Positions 24,472-34,065 of a stretch of 64,000 nucleotides of DNA are shown here, piece by piece. Origin of the DNA: Clitoria ternatea (taxonomy: Eukaryota; Streptophyta; Magnoliopsida; Fabales; Fabaceae); NCBI GenBank assembly GCA_037962975.1, contig CM075674.1:36780501-36844500 (forward strand), read 5' to 3'. The translations under genes were made by a program, and so were the position numbers. Under the pieces are notes generated by a model, which saw only the letters and a list, made by a program, of their open reading frames with translations, was not told the DNA's origin and searched no databases. The first letter of the stretch is position 1. Each line of letters begins with the position of its first letter.

Positions 24472-24699
24472 GATATACCGGATAATTAGAAAAACCCGAG
24501 TCTTCTAGGTGTGCTCTAAACTGGACAACATATACCTTAAGTGGGTTCGAGATGCTTGGAGCAGCTAGCGTACTTTGTACTACTGTAGTTGTGCACCCCG
24601 CCTTCTTTGTGCTGGCCAACCGGGATAGTACGTCGGCCCTTACGTTTTCTTCCCTTGGGACTTGCTTGAATTTCAGTGTCGTAAATTTCTCTCCTAACT

Positions 24700-25010
24700 C
24701 CTTAACCTTCACCAGGTATTGCTACAATAGCGGCTCCTTTGCTTGATAACTCCCATTAATTTATGAAATCACCAGCTATGAATCGCTGCAGAGCATTACC
24801 GTGCGTGTCCCCACATCCAAGGCTGCTCTGAGTCCCGTTAAGCACGCCTCATATTCAGCTTGATTATTCGACGTTTTAAACTCGAACCTGAGGGATATCT
24901 CCACGCTCACCCTATCTTCACTTTTAATTACTACTCCAGCCCTACACCTTTTTCCATTCGACGATCCCTCAACGAAAATCTTCCAACGCTCCCGTGGTAA
25001 TGTTGGGGGC
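24700..25010 (-). pseudogene. Second (archaeal-type) RNase H of the Tat element
   Basis: Minus-strand translation gives Phe-Val-Glu-Gly-Ser-Ser-Asn-Gly (the usual first catalytic Asp is Glu here), Gly-Val-Val-Ile, then Ser-Asn-Asn-Gln-Ala-Glu-Tyr-Glu-Ala (catalytic Glu) and Cys-Ser-Asp-Ser (catalytic Asp). This additional RNase H between the first RNase H and integrase is diagnostic for the Tat clade. Stops interrupt the frame downstream. Confidence 0.82.
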
Positions 25011-25106
25011 CTCTCCAGTTAATTCTGTCACAAAATCTGCCAAGACTTAGGCTTTTATAGTTGTTTGTGGTTCATAGGAAATGTCAAACTCTGATAGCTT
25101 TATCGC

Positions 25107-25580
25107 CTACTTCGTCATTCTTCCTGCCAGGTCAGGTTTATAAAACGCTGCTCTTAAAGGAAGATCTGTCTGGACTGTGATTGGATATGCATGAAAATAT
25201 TGTCTCAAATGTCGAGATGTCCAAACCAATACCAAAGCTGTCTTCTTCAACTTCTGATATCGTCTCTCTGATCCTTGCAGCACCTTTCCTACAAAGTACA
25301 CCGGCCTCTGACCCTCAACTGTTTCCTTTATAAGTGCGGCTCCAATCGCTTCATCAGACACATATAAGTAAATAAATAGTTTTTCTCTGGGGTCAGGCTT
25401 CGTCAACACCGGTGGGTTTGCTAGAACCTCCTTCAGCTTTTGAAACGCTCTTTCCTGCTCTTCTCCCCACTGAGGTAGTGATCGGTGTGCCATTTTTGGC
25501 ATGAACCGGGATAATACAGCCACTTTTCCATTTAACGACTGTACCTCTTTGATATTGGTTGGAATCTGAAGCTCTCTCAC
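25107..25580 (-). pseudogene. RT connection and first RNase H region of the Tat element
   Basis: The open segment encodes the RT thumb/connection (Leu-Gln-Ile-Pro-Thr-Asn ... Val-Gln-Ser-Leu-Asn-Gly-Lys) followed by a gypsy RNase H with Tyr-Val-Ser-Asp-Glu-Ala-Ile-Gly-Ala. It then has Arg-Arg-Tyr-Gln-Lys-Leu-Lys-Lys-Thr-Ala-Leu (normally Tyr-x-x-x-Glu-Lys) and a Tyr-Phe-x-Ala-Tyr block. It is preceded by RT and followed by the second RNase H. It is not fused in frame with its neighbours. Confidence 0.85.
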
Positions 25581-25841
25581 TGCCTTGCACTTGTCTGGAT
25601 TAGCTTCTATGTCTCTCTAAGTTAACATAAAACCTAGGAACCTTCCAGCTGGTACTACAAACGTGCATTTAAGGGGATTCTACCTCATATTGTAGAGCTG
25701 TAGTCTTTGAAACACCTTTTTCTAGTCCTTAATGTGATCCCCTCCAACCGGTGCCTTAGTTATTATATCGTCTACATAAACCTTGACCACTTTTGACCTC
25801 ATTCCGTCAAACACCGTGTTCATCATTCTCTGTATGTTGCT

Positions 25842-26238
25842 TTTAACACCCCGGGTGCTTTTCAGGAATGAACGACTCGCCCCACAGACCAACACGAGAC
25901 CTTTTTATATCCTCAATCACACACTTCCCGAGAACTTCCCAGGAGGTCATCCATCCTAGAGTTACTCCAAGTTAAGCACGCTTAACTTTGGAGTTCTTAA
26001 CTGATAGGCCACCAAAAGGCTAATGCATTTGTTGGTATAGGTAGTATGAATTTATACCTTTAAGCTATCCTCGACTATATAGTCCCATACCTATACAGTC
26101 TTTGGATCCTTCTCATTCAGATATGTATTCGGTTCGCTCATGTGTCCCTCCCACTGGAAGCCTGCCAAGAGCCGCTCCTTGTCTGTGCCGATGCACCGGC
26201 GATCACTCTCCGCTCTCAACAGTGATCAGGATGTCACA
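25842..26238 (-). mobile_element. Cassandra-type solo LTR carrying a 5S rRNA-like segment
   Basis: The insert is 397 bp inside the Tat RT, flanked by TTGCT on both sides (25837-25841 and 26239-26243). On the minus strand it starts TGTGACATCC and ends GGGGTGTTAAA, near-complementary ends expected as TGTAACACCC...GGGTGTTACA. It contains a diverged 5S rRNA sequence. Cassandra elements are small non-coding LTR retrotransposons whose LTRs carry 5S-derived RNA polymerase III promoters. Only one LTR is present and no internal domain, so this is a solo LTR left by recombination. The terminal C-to-A change is a later mutation. Confidence 0.88.
25928..26047 (-). ncRNA. 5S rRNA-derived segment within the Cassandra LTR (not a 5S gene)
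   Basis: The minus strand contains the 5S signature GAACTCCAAAGTTAAGCGTGCTT (25973-25995) followed by a diverged GAGTAACTCTAGGATGGATGACC and CTGGGAAGTTC. The upstream part CCAACAAATGCATTAGCC corresponds to the 5S stem I-II region. Many substitutions compared with a plant 5S gene, and the LTR context, exclude a functional 5S rRNA gene. Pol III promoter boxes may remain, but this is untested. Confidence 0.8.
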
Positions 26239-27181
26239 TTGCTCCCGCGTTCTTTAACTCAAATGGCATCACGGTGTAACAGAAAATTCCTTCATCATTC
26301 ATAAACGTTGTCTTATCCTCGTCCTCCTTCCACATCAGAATTTGATTGTAGCTGGAGTACGCGTCCATAAAAGATAGGAATCGGTACCTTGACGAATCAT
26401 CAATCATTTGATCAATGCTTGGCAAGGGATACGGATCTTTAGGGCAACAGTTGTTTAGATTTGTAAAATCTGTGCACATCCGCTATTTGCCATTGGCCTT
26501 CTTTACCATCACTATATTTGAGACCTAGAAAGAATATTACACTTCCCTTATGAATCCGGCCTTCAGCAATTCTTCAGTCTACTCACACGCCGCCTACTGT
26601 TTCTCTGGACCCAATCTTCTCTTTTTTTATGCCACCACTCTGGACTCCGAGTAAACTGCCAACTTATGGCAGCAGAAGTTCAAGTCGATTCCTGGCATAT
26701 CAGCTGCCGTCCATGCAAACAGGTGTTTAAATTCCCTTAACAACTTGATCAATCGTTCCTTCATTCCTTCATCTAAAGAATCATTAATCTTTGTGCCTCT
26801 AACAGGGTCATCTTCCAATGTTACTTTCTCCATTCCTCCCTCCGGTGTTGGCATCTAAGGATTTTCTAGGTCCAGCCTCAAATGCCTCTCTCGGGTCTAT
26901 GTCTATCAGGTTCACCGACTCCGAAACTGGTCCTCTATCATTCAATCTTTTTCTTTTCATTGACTCTTCCGCCTTGGTCATTAGCACACTGAGGTTATAG
27001 CAATACCTTGCCATTTGCTGATCACCCTGGACAGAGGATACTTGGTTATCCTTGTCTATAAATTTATTAACAGATGCGAGGTTGATACAATTGCTTCCAA
27101 AGCATTTAGAGAAAGGTGTCCAATAATCCCATTGAATGGGGATTTGATAACAACAACTAGGACTCTAGTGCGCACAATTTT

Positions 27182-27772
27182 TTACCCCGGTTCTCCTTCA
27201 AATGTTAATCTGGTGTCCAAATACCCTTTAGTAGATTGCTTGGCGCCATTAAATGTAGTTAGTTCCTGAGTGTATGGCACCAGATCTGAATCTGAAAGGC
27301 CCATTTTCTTAAAGCATTCATAAAAAATAACATCGCATGAGCTACATTGATCCACCAACATCCTCTTGATTATTTTATTTACCACCATAACTTCTATTAC
27401 CACCGCGCCATCACCTCCTGGCACTGTCGAGTCGTAGTCATTGTTGGTAAAAATAATGGCCGGAGTTTTAACACCGTCCCTGAAAGGCCTGCTGTCTACT
27501 TTTATCTGTACCGACATTATCATCCTCAAGTGGTTTTTCCTCGTTGAGTTCGACACTCCTCCTCTAGCAATCATGTCTATGATATCTCTTCTACCCGAAC
27601 TAGGTGGTGGTTTCATCCAAGACTCATCGTCATCATCAATGTTATCTACTACGGCTTTTCCTTTGTCCATCGCAGGCTTTTTCAAACTCCGGGCTTCTTC
27701 TTCAACCAGATCACCTTCTCTTCTCCGGGGTACTACTCTTTCTGGCTCCGTATTCACTTTCTGGTTGAACAA
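27182..27772 (-). pseudogene. Aspartic protease region of the Tat element
   Basis: A 196-codon open segment. The N-terminal half is charged linker (Asp-Asp-Asp-Asp run, Gly-Gly-Val-Ser-Asn-Ser-Thr-Arg-Lys). The protease core follows: Ile-Ile-Phe-Thr-Asn-Asn-Asp-Tyr, then Val-Ile-Glu-Val-x-Val, then Met-Leu-Val-Asp-Gln-Cys-Ser-Ser, then Met-Gly-Leu. The active-site triplet, normally Asp-x-Gly-Ser-Ser, is Asp-Gln-Cys-Ser-Ser here, a Gly-to-Cys change likely to abolish activity. The zinc-knuckle region just upstream (about 27860-27800) is broken by stops. Confidence 0.85.
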
Positions 27773-27799
27773 ATACTGCTTTAACTTCCCTTCTCTATC

Positions 27800-28970
27800 A
27801 ACGTTTCAATAGCTTCCTTCAGCTAACGACATTCATTAGTATTATGCCCTGCTTGCTAATGAAATTTGTAGTACTTATTGGGATTTCCAGCTCTCTTCAT
27901 TTGAATGGGTTTTCTCACCCCGTACACCATCATTCCTCTCAATCCAACCTCCCGTAGTATTTGGCTAGGTCGAACAGCCAACGGGGTATGCTGCATCATA
28001 TTCACACTCATTCCTTCTCGTTTAGGGAATAGATCCCTACTAGCTCCTCTTCTTTCCACCCTGTCTTCCTTTTTATCTGCTCTTATTACCTCGGTCTCTA
28101 TACTTCTCTACTTGGCAGCTGCCAAGTGCATTTCTCTTCCCACATACTTTGCTGCTTTACTTCTGAACTCCTCCAACGTCCAGGGTGGTCCCTTTGCTAA
28201 GGATAATGCAAAAGGTGATCGTAGTTGCAATGCTTCTATTGCAATGTGCATTTGTATTCCTTCCGTTAACCCCAGAACCAATGCTGATTCTTTATAAAAT
28301 CTCTTCAAAAAATCCTTCAGACTTTCTTCCGCTCCTTGTCTAATCTGTGCCAGTGTGTGCGATGTCTTTGGCACATCTCTAGATACCACAAAATGTTAAA
28401 GGAAAACGTGAGCCATGTCGTCCTAGGAATCTACTGACCCACTGGGCAAGCTCTTAAACCACCCCAGAGCCTCGGCAGACAGCGTTCTTGGGAACATTCT
28501 ATACATAACATCCTCCTCAGCACCCAGGAACAGAGATTTGTTTACATGGGCATCTAGATGACTTCCTGGGTCTAACTCGCCAGTGTATTTCCCAATTGAC
28601 AATGGCTGAGGGGTTTGGAGATGTCTGGGGATTAGGTTACTGATCAGTCTTCTAGTGAATGGAATTTTGAACCGGTATTCTTCTCCCCTATCGTGGTTCA
28701 TTACCCTCCTTTGGCTGCTCATCTCTTCCGTCCTATGTGTGGACTCTTGCTCATCGTACGCGTACGTCAAGGATCTCTCCTGATGATGAGGGTTTTCTGG
28801 CTGCCTCTGATCTTCACTTCAGTTTTTCCTCTGCAGTATTTGTATCTTCTGCGTAGTTGCCTTATGATTTCGTCCCTGGGGTCCGCTCGCACTACAGCTT
28901 GAGCTCTCAACTCCGTCCCAGGGGTTTCCACTATTCCTTCATTGAAATTCAAGGTTCTTGTCACATTCTA
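27800..28970 (-). pseudogene. gag region of the Tat element
   Basis: Pieces in three segments (28964-28767, 28770-28423, 28389-28108) plus a C-terminal basic part (28059-27856). Recognisable gag features are Pro-Gln-Pro-Leu-Ser-Ile-Gly-Lys-Tyr-x-Gly-Glu-x-Asp-Pro, Ala-Leu-Gly-Trp-Phe-Lys-Ser-Leu-Pro, and Arg-Gln-Gly-Ala-Glu-Glu-Ser-Leu-Lys-Asp-Phe-Leu-Lys-Arg-Phe (the gag retrotransposon domain). The truncated Tat element at 42.4-46.7 kb has the same motifs. Stops at segment borders make it non-functional. Confidence 0.88.
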
Positions 28971-29051
28971 AACATGTCCTTCTGGGGTTTCATCTCCTTT
29001 AGGGTGCTCTATGTTACTTGTTCAATTCGATGTGGGACTCATAAATTTACA

Positions 29052-29074
29052 CGATCCCACCGAGCATGCCAATG
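29052..29074 (-). other. Primer-binding-site region of the Tat element
   Basis: Directly after the 5' LTR (minus strand) lies ATTGGCATGCTCGGTGGGAT. The truncated Tat element has the matching ATTGACACGCTCAGTGGAAC next to its LTR (about 46015-46034). Conservation at the LTR border supports a primer-binding role. I could not name the tRNA. Confidence 0.6.
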
Positions 29075-29077
29075 ATC

Positions 29078-29618
29078 TGTTCTGGAATCTGGGGTCAAGA
29101 GTTGAATATCTTAACCGAGGTCTGAATCTTAGTATCTCAACCGTTGTTAACTCTCTATCACTCAATTTTACACTGTCTTAGTGGAGTACGGTATTTTACA
29201 CCCCGGTTCAGTGGGAATCTGAGGTTCTTTAAGTTTGAATGACAATTGATTCCTAGACCGTACTGGAAGTTGGAGACCACACCGGAGGGGTACCTGCAGA
29301 ATATTCTCCTATGCTTAAGTCAGTACGGTAACTAAGGTAATGTAAGATTACAGAGGTAACTTATGAGAATTAGATCAGATCATTCTTCATTCATTAATGA
29401 ATTGTATTTATAGTGTTTACCTTAGTTTTGGAAGTGATTTGACTATCTTCCTAACTTACTGTTGATACTGTAGCTGTAGGGTCAGGTTGCCCATACCTCC
29501 TCTGACCGACTTGTCGGATTGTCAGTTATGAACTGGGGTCGAGGGAAGAACCCGTAGTCCGCCGATAGCTTCGGACTCCGGTCATGGCTTGTCCATTTCT
29601 GATTACCACCCCGGATCA
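29078..29618 (-). repeat. 5' LTR of the Tat element (right copy)
   Basis: 541 bp, TGTTCTGG...CGGATCA on the plus strand. A minus-strand TATAAATA box lies at 29405-29412 in the context CACTATAAATAC and would drive the genomic transcript. Confidence 0.92.
29405..29412 (-). promoter_or_regulatory. TATA box in the 5' LTR of the Tat element
   Basis: On the minus strand TATAAATA follows AAACAC. The left LTR has the decayed version TATAAATT at the same place. The position, about 210 bp into the 541-bp LTR, is sensible for a U3/R boundary promoter. Confidence 0.5.
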
Positions 29619-31183
29619 GTTTTATTGTCTGAATTCTTAATTTGTGTTTCATATTTTTAATGGGTTTCCTTATTTTTTTACAGGGATACAAAATTAATTC
29701 TGCAAGACAATATAAATAGTGGAGAAAAGAACCTTATATACACACGGTGTAAGAGAAAACATCATTTAAGACTTTATTTACCATTTTTTTTATTTTTATG
29801 TATTTGTTGTTGTTTTTTCCTTAATACTAGCTTTTGATGAAATAATAAGTTATCCAATTGAAGACTATTTGAAATCAAATTAGCAAGTCAAAAAATTGTA
29901 TTTAGAGGTTCATTTTTACAAGTGGTTGAAATAAAAAATACGATCAACTTCTTTTTTTAGTTAAGCTTTGTAATTTTTAAATATTTATTAATTTATTCTT
30001 ATTAATGACTTTTGAATATGAATATATTTAACAATAATTTAGGATTATACATATAGTTGTTATCATTATTATAAATTATAATCAATATAATATATTTTTT
30101 ATACTATCAATATAATATACTTTATTACATTATAGTAATAATGAATAATATAATAACTTGGAAAAATTACATAATTAATAGATTGTAATTATTATCCTAT
30201 ATATAATTGTAATATATAGGTTAATTTTTGTATTATAAAAAAATACATCAACATTACCAAAAAGTAGTAATAATATAATTGTAATTTTAATATTAATGAT
30301 TATAATATCACCTTTTTAGTAACAACATAGAATATGTGCTTAAAATATTTAGCGATTGAATTAGATTAATAATTATAAAATAATAGATTCCCGCATAGTG
30401 ACGATTTTATAATTACAGTAACAATAATTATTTTGTTAAAAATAAATGTGACAACTTATTTTTCAAATCAATTAACTCTAATCAAAATAAAAACTTTTAT
30501 ATGTCAGTACCAAAGCAATATGGATATTATGAAAATTTGATTATTTCTATAAGAACCAAATAAATTGTCATAATAGTGATTTAAGGAACATTTAAATTAT
30601 CATTTGTTATAAAAATTAAGTATACAAAATTCAAATGTTAACCATGAAAGCTCCATTGGATATCTGATTAAGAAAATATTTCCTTACCATTCCATTATCA
30701 TAAGCTTTACATATTATTAAATGAAAACCATTTAAAATAAACATAAACTTTTATTAAATGGACAAAATTACTCCATTAGAATATTGTACTACAAAATTAT
30801 TAGATAATGGAGGAAAATTTTTTTTATTAAAATCTTCCTACTTATTATAAATTGATTACTCACTATATAGTTCTGAAATTTTTAAAGATTTGTTCATGTA
30901 TCAATATCAAATGTATATAATTCGATTATAGACCACTTCTTTATGAATAGTTTTTAGTAATGTTCAGAATCACGGTGCAAGGGATATAGTTGCACATCTA
31001 AAAAAAACTCATTAAAATTTTTAAAAATGAGATATATCATACGATATTAATTTTTATCATGTTAAATTCATGTCGAACCCCAATTCCAACACCAAATTTT
31101 TAACATAGAACTATGTCTCACTCTACAACGACTTTTTTTTTAGTATCCCACGTCAAAAGCCTTCTTTTATATTTTAAAAACTA
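29619..31183. other. AT-rich intergenic DNA between Tat element and Helitron
   Basis: About 1.5 kb, strongly AT-rich, without ORFs above background, tandem repeats or recognisable elements. The last bases before 31184 end in A, the host half of the Helitron AT target. Confidence 0.5.
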
Positions 31184-31193
31184 CTAGTTATGT

Positions 31194-31213
31194 ACCCGTG
31201 CGGACGCACGGGT
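31194..31213 (-). terminator. Helitron 3'-terminal hairpin
   Basis: ACCCGTGCG-GA-CGCACGGGT is a near-perfect inverted repeat 6 bases from the CTAG terminus. Such a subterminal hairpin is the Helitron transposition terminator. A read-through here would capture flanking DNA. Confidence 0.88.
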
Positions 31214-31619
31214 TATGACCTTTGATTAAAATTATTAACTAATATGTTATATTAATTGTTGTAATATTTGTAACATAATATACCATGTAATGTACAAAAA
31301 ATAAAATATAGAATGTCATATATATAGGATGGATATCATATATATGGTATGTTATATATGTATATCAAAACATATAACTATAGATTTTATACATGTAATG
31401 TTTATCCAAAAACACATGTCTGATGATGCTTCAAAAATGTCAATACCATAGTCCCTGAAATTCAAGACTTGTTGTCAGTGAAGGGTTTCATGTAATTGTA
31501 TTTCTCTCTACCATTTTTGGTGTTAGAGAATGAAATGATAATTTAATAGTGTAAATTATCAAATTGTAAGTTTGGTGCAATCATTGGGATGAAAAGTATA
31601 ATAATAAGTATAATAATAA

Positions 31620-33236
31620 TAAGTTTGGTCCATACTTCCGAGTGGGGTGTATCCGAGTGAGAAATTTCTGAGTGGATCATTTTCGACGAAAGTACTTCCG
31701 AGCGAGGAAAGACTCGGATTTTGAATGAATGTTTTTCAAGCAGACATTTTCGAGGGAATCACCTCCGAGTGAATCAATTCTGAACGAAAAGAGGCTCTGA
31801 CTTCGAATAGGTACTTCTCGGGCAGAGAAATTTCCAAGTGAAGAATTCCCGAGTGAATCAATTCTGAACGAAAAGGGGCTCTGACTTCGAATGATCACTT
31901 TTCAGGCAGAGATATTTCTAACAGAAATTTCTGAGTGGGGTTCTATACTTCCGAGTGGGGTATATTCAAGTGAGACATTTCCGAGTGGGTCACTTTCGAG
32001 GGAAGTTTTCCAAGCGAAGAAAGGCCCTGATTTTGAATGAATGTTTTTCAAGCAGAGACATTTTCGAGCGAATCACCTCCGAGTGAATCAATTCTGAATG
32101 AAAAGAGGCTCTGACTTCGAATAGGTAGTTCTCGGGCAGAGATACTTCCGAGTGAAGAATTCCTGAGTGAATCAATTCTAAACGAAAAGGGGCTCTGACT
32201 TTGAATGAGCATTTTTCACGCAGGGACAATTCTGACTGAGATATTTCTGAGTGGGGTTCCATATTGATTCACTCGGGAATTCTTAACTCGGAAATATCTC
32301 TGCTCGAGAAGTACCCATTCGAAGTCAGAGCCTCTTTTCATTCGGAATTGATTCACTCGGAGGTGATTTGCTCGAAAATGTCTGGTTTAAAAACATTCAT
32401 TCAAAATCTGAGCCTTTCTTCGCTCGGAAGTACTTCCCTCAAAAGTGACCCACTCAGAAATGTCTCACTCGGAGACACTCCACTCGGAAGAATGGAAACC
32501 CACTCAGAAATATCAGTCAGAAATATCTCTGCCTGAAAAGTGCTCATTCGAAGTCAGAGCCCTTTTTCGTTCAGAATTGATTCAGTCGGGTATTCCACTC
32601 GGAAATATCTCTGCCCGAGAAGTACCCATTCGAAGTCAGAGCCTCTTTTCATTCAGAATTGATTCACTCGGAGGTGATTCGCTCAAAAATGTCTGCTTGA
32701 AAAATATTCATTCAAAATCCGAGCCTTTCTTCGCTCGGAATTACTTCCCTCGAAAGTGACCCACTCGAAAATGTCTCACTCGGAGACACTCCACTCGGAA
32801 GAATGGAAACCCACTCAGAAATATCAGTCAGAAATATCTCTGCCTGAAAAGTGCTCATTCGAAGTCAGAGCCCCTTTTCGTTCAGAATTGATTCACTCGA
32901 GTATTCTTCACTCGGAAATATATCTGCCCAAGAAGTACCCATTCGAAGTCAGAGCCTCTTTTCATTCAGAATTGATTCACTTGGAGGTGATTCGCTCGAA
33001 AATGTCTCTGCTTGAAAAACATTCATTCAAAATCTGAGCCTTTCTTCCCTCGAAATTACTTCCCTCGAAAGTGACCCACTTGGAAATGTCTTACTCGGAG
33101 ACACCCCACTCGGAAGAATGGAAACCCACTCAGAAATATCTCAGTCAGAAATATCTCTGCCTGAAAAGTGCTCATTTGAAATCAGAGCCCCTTTTCGTTC
33201 AGAATTGATTCACTCGGGAATTCTTCACTCGGAGAC
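31620..33236. repeat. Head-to-head array of about 310-bp repeats (long inverted repeat)
   Basis: The unit contains GATTCACTCGGGAATTCTTC, CGAAGTCAGAGCC, TTCAGAATTGATTCACTCGG and many ACTCGGAA modules. Three units run in plus sense from about 32268 (starts near 32268, 32578, 32888, with a partial unit at 33206), so the period is 310-318 bp. About two units run in the opposite sense in 31620-32262. The switch point is near 32262. Transcription across it would give a hairpin with arms of about 640 bp. Apparent ORFs in it, such as 32264-32536 and 32445-32759, are repeat translations and not supported as genes. Confidence 0.9.
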
Positions 33237-33443
33237 CCAACTCTTGTACTTTTTAAATTATTTTAATAGGTTCTGAGGTGACATTGTCAGCAAAAAGAAG
33301 TGTGTAGTAACTGAGAAGAAAAGTCTTGTACTTTGATGGATGATTATTAATAAATTATTTTTTTTAGAAAAAAACAACAGGTTGACATGTGGATTGTCAG
33401 GGCCTTGTTTTACATATAAAGATAGAAGATAGATTTGTTATAC
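33237..33443. other. Helitron spacer between array and helicase
   Basis: About 200 bp of AT-rich sequence with no recognised feature, probably the original 3' UTR of the helicase gene. Confidence 0.4.
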
Positions 33444-33977
33444 CTAAATCAAGTTTGTAAAGACCTCCTGGTAGACAACATTAATAGTATGCCCTTGAGT
33501 GACATCTTCATGATTTTCCAATAGGACTCTTAATCCTTCCTTTGACCTCACTCTTGACAATGCAACGTATAGTTGGCCATGGGTTAAAACTGGTCGGGGT
33601 AGGTAAACACCGACACTGGAAAGAGTTAGTCCTTGAGACTTGTTTATGGTCATTGCAAAAGAAACAATGATGGGGAATTGTCTTCGATTAAATTTAATAG
33701 GAAGAGTTTCAGTGGAAGGACTCATTGTTATTCTAGGAATATAAACTACATCTCCAACATGGGTTCCAGTTAACACCTGACATTGAAGAACATGGTTCCC
33801 CATTCGTTTTACTTGCAGTCTTGTACCATTACATAGTCCTTGAGATTGATCTATGTTTCTCAACAACATCACAGGCACCCCGATTTTCAAAGAGAGCTTG
33901 TGTGGGGGTAATCCTGAGCAATTAATTGTATTCAAAACATTCAAAACCCCGATTGAATGGAAAACATCATATATCAT
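33444..33977 (-). pseudogene. C-terminal fragment of a Helitron PIF1-like helicase (RepHel)
   Basis: The open frame encodes Ser-Gly-Leu-Pro-Pro-His-Lys-Leu-x-Leu-Lys-Ile-Gly-Val-Pro-Val-Met-Leu-Leu-Arg-Asn and Gly-Leu-Cys-Asn-Gly-Thr-Arg-Leu. Then come Phe-Ala-Met-Thr-Ile-Asn-Lys-Ser-Gln-Gly, His-Gly-Gln-Leu-Tyr-Val-Ala-Leu-Ser-Arg-Val and a natural stop. These are helicase motifs of the last third of plant Helitron RepHel proteins, including motif VI (Val-Ala-Leu-Ser-Arg). The frame is intact here but similarity ends at about 33960. The Walker A/B part, the Rep (HUH) nuclease and the zinc finger are missing. Known RepHel proteins exceed 1000 residues, so about 15% is left. It sits between the LTR-like insert and the inverted array. 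Confidence 0.9.
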
Positions 33978-34065
33978 AATATATCACAATATCATATATA
34001 TTCGGGATTTCTCATTGAAGATAATAATAATATCCTGAATCCGTTCATAAACCATGCATTTAAAA

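Larger units (their letters stand above)
25600..26854 (-). pseudogene. Reverse transcriptase of the Tat element, interrupted by a Cassandra-type solo LTR
   Basis: From right to left: an RT N-terminal region with Phe-Ala-Trp-x-x-x-Asp-Met-Pro-Gly-Ile (about 26720-26680); the fingers and motif A with Cys-Thr-Asp-Phe-Thr-Asn-Leu-Asn, Pro-Tyr-Pro-Leu-Pro-Ser-Ile-Asp and Phe-Met-Asp-Ala-Tyr-Ser (26479-26330); then Met-Pro-Phe-x-Leu-Lys-Asn-Ala-Gly. Here a 397-bp insert with a 5-bp duplication (25842-26238) breaks the frame. RT resumes with Arg-Met-Met-Asn and Tyr-Val-Asp-Asp (catalytic motif) near 25775. Other stops and frameshifts exist, so RT was dead regardless of the insert. Confidence 0.88.
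19177..29618 (-). mobile_element. Ty3/gypsy LTR retrotransposon of the Tat clade with an antisense gene
   Basis: The LTRs at 19177-19712 and 29078-29618 (536 and 541 bp, TG...CA) flank about 9.4 kb. On the minus strand, from right to left, lie the primer-binding site, gag, protease, RT, RNase H, a second RNase H, integrase, a 3' UTR with a 45-bp tandem array and a polypurine tract. On the plus strand near the 3' LTR lies an antisense gene. Dual RNase H and antisense ORFs are known Tat-clade traits (Ogre, Grande, Retand). The LTRs differ by roughly 8% by eye. All ORFs carry stops or frameshifts. The target duplication is unclear: TTTTATT is present on both sides but offset by one base on the right. 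Confidence 0.93.

Noticed and set aside
25928..26047. 5S rRNA gene
   Set aside because: The 5S similarity is diverged, single-copy and embedded in a 397-bp LTR with a target duplication, so it is the Cassandra 5S domain and not a ribosomal gene.
29619..29626. Perfect target duplication of the Tat element
   Set aside because: TTTTATT occurs on both sides, but on the right it is separated from the LTR end by one G. I could not settle a clean 5-bp duplication.
32264..33037. Ser/Glu/His-rich repeat proteins on both strands
   Set aside because: All frames follow the 310-bp inverted repeats and appear on either strand. There are no domains and no promoter.
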